Positions 60,959 to 64,000 of a stretch of 64,000 bases of DNA are shown here, one piece after another. The notes beneath the pieces were generated by a model. The model did no database searches and had not been told where the DNA came from. It was given only the letters and a program-made list of their open reading frames with translations. Position numbers and translations under genes: made by a program. The DNA is taken from NCBI GenBank assembly GCA_028023455.1, contig JAQFVV010000315.1:784501-848500 (forward strand), in the 5' to 3' direction. Source of the DNA: Epiperipatus broadwayi. Taxonomy: Eukaryota > Onychophora > Udeonychophora > Euonychophora > Peripatidae. How positions within the stretch are numbered: position 1 is the stretch's first letter; each line of letters begins with the position of its first letter.

Positions 60959-62994
60959 TAAATAAACATTATAGGTTTTATTTATCTATTTTTTCATATA
61001 TATAACTTGATTCTCTATAAAAGGAAAAAAAAAAAACAACTTTTTTTTATTATTATATATATTTAATCTAAAACTATTATTTTACTTTAAATAATAAAAT
61101 TCCCATTATATTTCCATTTAACTAATATCAACTCTAAAATCCCCTAATCTTTGTCAGGTAATTTTTTATTTCATTATTTTTTTCTATTTTTAAATTGAAG
61201 AAAGTGTTTTCTTAGATATTTCAAATGGATTGAAGTGTTTGACCAACTCCAAACCCCTAATATTAAATTATTTGTCATTTCTGACTATTTTTTCTTTCTC
61301 CTTTTTAATCACATTACAGAGTTAACTATTATTAATTATTTTATCAATATTACAATTTGTTTTCCATAATCTATTTCTTTTCTCACACTGCTCACCAATT
61401 TCACTTTTATAATTACACAATTTTTTTATTTATTCTAATTTTAGTTTCAAATTTTTTTTTCCAATTTTAATTACAGTCTCGTTTTTTTAAATTTTGCGTA
61501 TCCTGAGTCACTTTAGCTTCCACATTGGAAAAAATTTGAAATGGGTTCATTTAAAAGCTATATTAAATTGGGTTTAAATAAATCTTAACATAAATCTTAA
61601 TTTATATTTTTAATATGTAACTGACTGGCTCTTCAAGCAGAGAAAATAATACCATCAATATCAGTACCGTCAATGATACCCATGGTCAGATTGATCTATG
61701 CAAATAAATAAAACAATCACATTTCCAGACTGTGGCCCACCAAGACTGCTAGATTCAAATTTCTGCCATCAAAAGCATTTTATTTCATTTGAGTTTTAAC
61801 CCCAGCTTCCAGCCAATCTTAATTTATATAATCAGTATGTTTTTTAATGATAGACTCACAATCCAATGCTTTAAATACCCCATGACTAGTGAACACTTTG
61901 TCTAAGGCTCTAGAACATTTACTTAACCCATATAATAACTCTACACTAGTTTACTGTTAATGCAGTGACAAGAGATAAAGAAAAAATAGACAAAATAGCA
62001 ATTAAAGCAAACATTAGAATGTAATTATTTATGCACACGTATATTTAGTATAATATAAAGTGAAACAATAAATTTTACATAAGAAAAATATGAATGACTT
62101 TATGCTATGGTCATAATAGTCTGTTAATTAAAGTTCATTTTATTTGAAATTAAACGTGTACATAGATATTTAAAAGTAACTTAACCTAGATTTTTATGAT
62201 TTCTAGTTTTTCTCCAGTTAGCATTTTGGTCACTATCAATTGTTTAAAAGCCAGTTTTTCATTCTTTGTCTTAACAATGTAAGACAAAGTTTGTGGCAGC
62301 ATTTAATTACAATATAGGCATTCTTCTGGCCATTGGTTCAGATGAGATTCAGTGGACTTTCTTTTTGATGAGGGTTTTCAGAACCTGAAGCCCAGCTGAA
62401 TATTCTAAAGTTGTCTAGCAATGCATGTTGCTAGATCTGCAGCTTTTTCATAGATGATGACTTTAGCAGGAATTGACTGGATTACTAGTGTGTTTACAGT
62501 TTCCAAATATATTGATCTTTGGTTGTTTGGATTTTGCATTTGATACAAACTGAATAATCCAAAGTGATGAATGATGTAGGAAATTGAAGCCCAACTGAAA
62601 AACAATAACTGAGATATAACTTTTATATTTTAATCCTCTCATTGTTTTACTTTACCTTGACTTAAATCTGTCTTTTAATTAATTTTACATTTCTGTAATT
62701 AATTGATTTTTACATTTGCCTTAATCTTAATCCATTCATATACATTTAAACTTTCTAAAGATAGTTTACAGTTTTTTTAATTAATGTAATTTTTTATACA
62801 TTATAAAAGCTTTGTTTACAAAGAGAAAAAGACAGCGAAAAAGAGTTTTAAATCTATTTTACCCCCCTCCCTTCTTGCTAAGAAGTTTTATTCTCGAAAG
62901 AAAATATGATGAATTTTTTTGATTTTGCAAAATTTCATTTTAAAAACCTTAAAATTATTTTTAAAAAAAAAAAATATGAAACACACAAACACAA

Positions 62995-63025
<31 letters not shown>

Positions 63026-64000
63026 ATTGTAAAAGAAATAATAATAAATTGATAGAGAAAACTATTAATTATTATAATATTCTTAATCTGTGCCATTTGA
63101 ACACAGTAAGAGAACTTTTGCAACAACATACAAAATTACTGTAATGATGGCAAAGGCTGCTATTTTGTAACTGATTATAAATATATAGATGAGTCATAAA
63201 ATGACAGTAGCTATAATTCAATAACTAAACACTAAACAAGATATTTGATATGCTCCAGCGGTCCGTTACTGAGTAAATTAAATGAGAAATGAATTTACTG
63301 TGTTAGCTAAAATAGAATTTATAATTAAATAAGGATGATGCTAACATATAAATAAGAACATATGCATATCGTGCTTTGTTTGGGTGTCTATTTCTAATTA
63401 ATTAAATATAACATTACAGCCCAATTGCAACTATCCTAAACATTAATTCTGTCACATTAGTAATGAAATAAATTATCTCATTTCTTAATACTTAAAATAA
63501 CAACAATGAAAATTAAAACTATCATCATTAAATATTTAAAATATTTAGATATTGGGGAAGTCATTTGAACAATTAAAACATACCAACCATTGTCATCAAA
63601 TAAAATAATATTAAATATAGCATCTGAATAAAATTACCCACTGTAAGATTTCTGGAGTGCATTATGCTTATCTCCAATACTAGGTTCTTTTAACAAAGAA
63701 TCCTTCCTATTATTCTTTCCAAATATATAAGACCATTCATGGTCCCATGCATACACTGGTGCTATTCATGACAACTTATTCAGTTTAGGTAAGTCCATGT
63801 GTTTTCCCACGAGTGCCACTAGATTGTTTTAAATCTAGATAAATATCTGTTTACAGTGTACTGAGTTCAAACTCATTCGGTACATTTTTACGACACATGA
63901 CTTGGATGAGTAATGAAAAAAAAATGACATTCTTATATTTTATCCATGTCAATAAAATCATAAGATCCCCATATTACCAAAAATTTATATAGATCAAGAC
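60959..64000. other. AT-rich DNA without a recognised gene
   Basis: No element or RNA gene supported. A (CA)n(TA)n tract lies near 62980-63024. A 66-codon minus-strand frame at 62405-62605 (IPAKVIIYEKAADLATCIAR) is less AT-biased than its surroundings but matches no family I know. Confidence 0.4.

Overview
The window is AT-rich eukaryotic DNA (roughly three quarters A+T by eye), most likely from an invertebrate animal. The signs are very long perfect microsatellites, Penelope-like elements (PLEs) with GIY-YIG endonuclease domains, a non-LTR endonuclease fragment of the 'craniofacial development protein 2-like' type, tRNA-Gly-derived pseudogenes and a pogo/Tigger-like terminal-inverted-repeat element. 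There are no operons and no recognisable host gene. Every protein-coding trace I can identify belongs to a transposable element, and all are broken. The species cannot be fixed from this window.

Layout. 0-9.8 kb: AT-rich intergenic DNA with a ~125 bp tandem repeat, a TA-centred palindrome, a foldback repeat (family A), an (AAT)94 tract and a tRNA-Gly(UCC) pseudogene. 9.8-13.8 kb: a decayed Ty3/gypsy pol, a PLE inverted dimer, a family A copy with a hammerhead-ribozyme-like fold, and an inverted dimer of PLE tails. 13.9-24.9 kb: dispersed repeat C, (AAT)n, an 834-base (GA)n tract and quiet DNA. 24.9-26 kb: a TIR element. 30-36 kb: a 1.6 kb near-perfect palindrome made of two PLE 3' ends, several TA-centred palindromes, and tandem array B1. 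38.7-39.3 kb: a purine-rich minisatellite running into (GAT)n(AAT)n. 42.8-47 kb: (AAT)n, (TA)51 and a nearly complete PLE with an inverted copy of its own 3' end. 52.9-57.7 kb: tandem array B2, an EEP endonuclease pseudogene, and a perfect 63-bp inverted repeat enclosing a hammerhead-like sequence. 58.5-61 kb: a nest of family A copies, a PLE fragment and one more B unit.

The main result is a set of sequences that fold by hand into type I hammerhead ribozymes, with the short stem III described for metazoan PLEs and retrozymes. They occur in three unrelated repeat families: A (foldback, next to PLE tails), B (~410-430 bp tandem units, retrozyme-like) and the 57.5-kb foldback. A second pattern is that four separate PLE loci have the same architecture: two 5'-truncated copies fused head to head with their 3' tails pointing outward, often against (TA)n tracts. 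I infer that this is a repeat-dense region shaped by PLEs and ribozyme-bearing non-autonomous partners. All folds and homologies are by eye and need computation.
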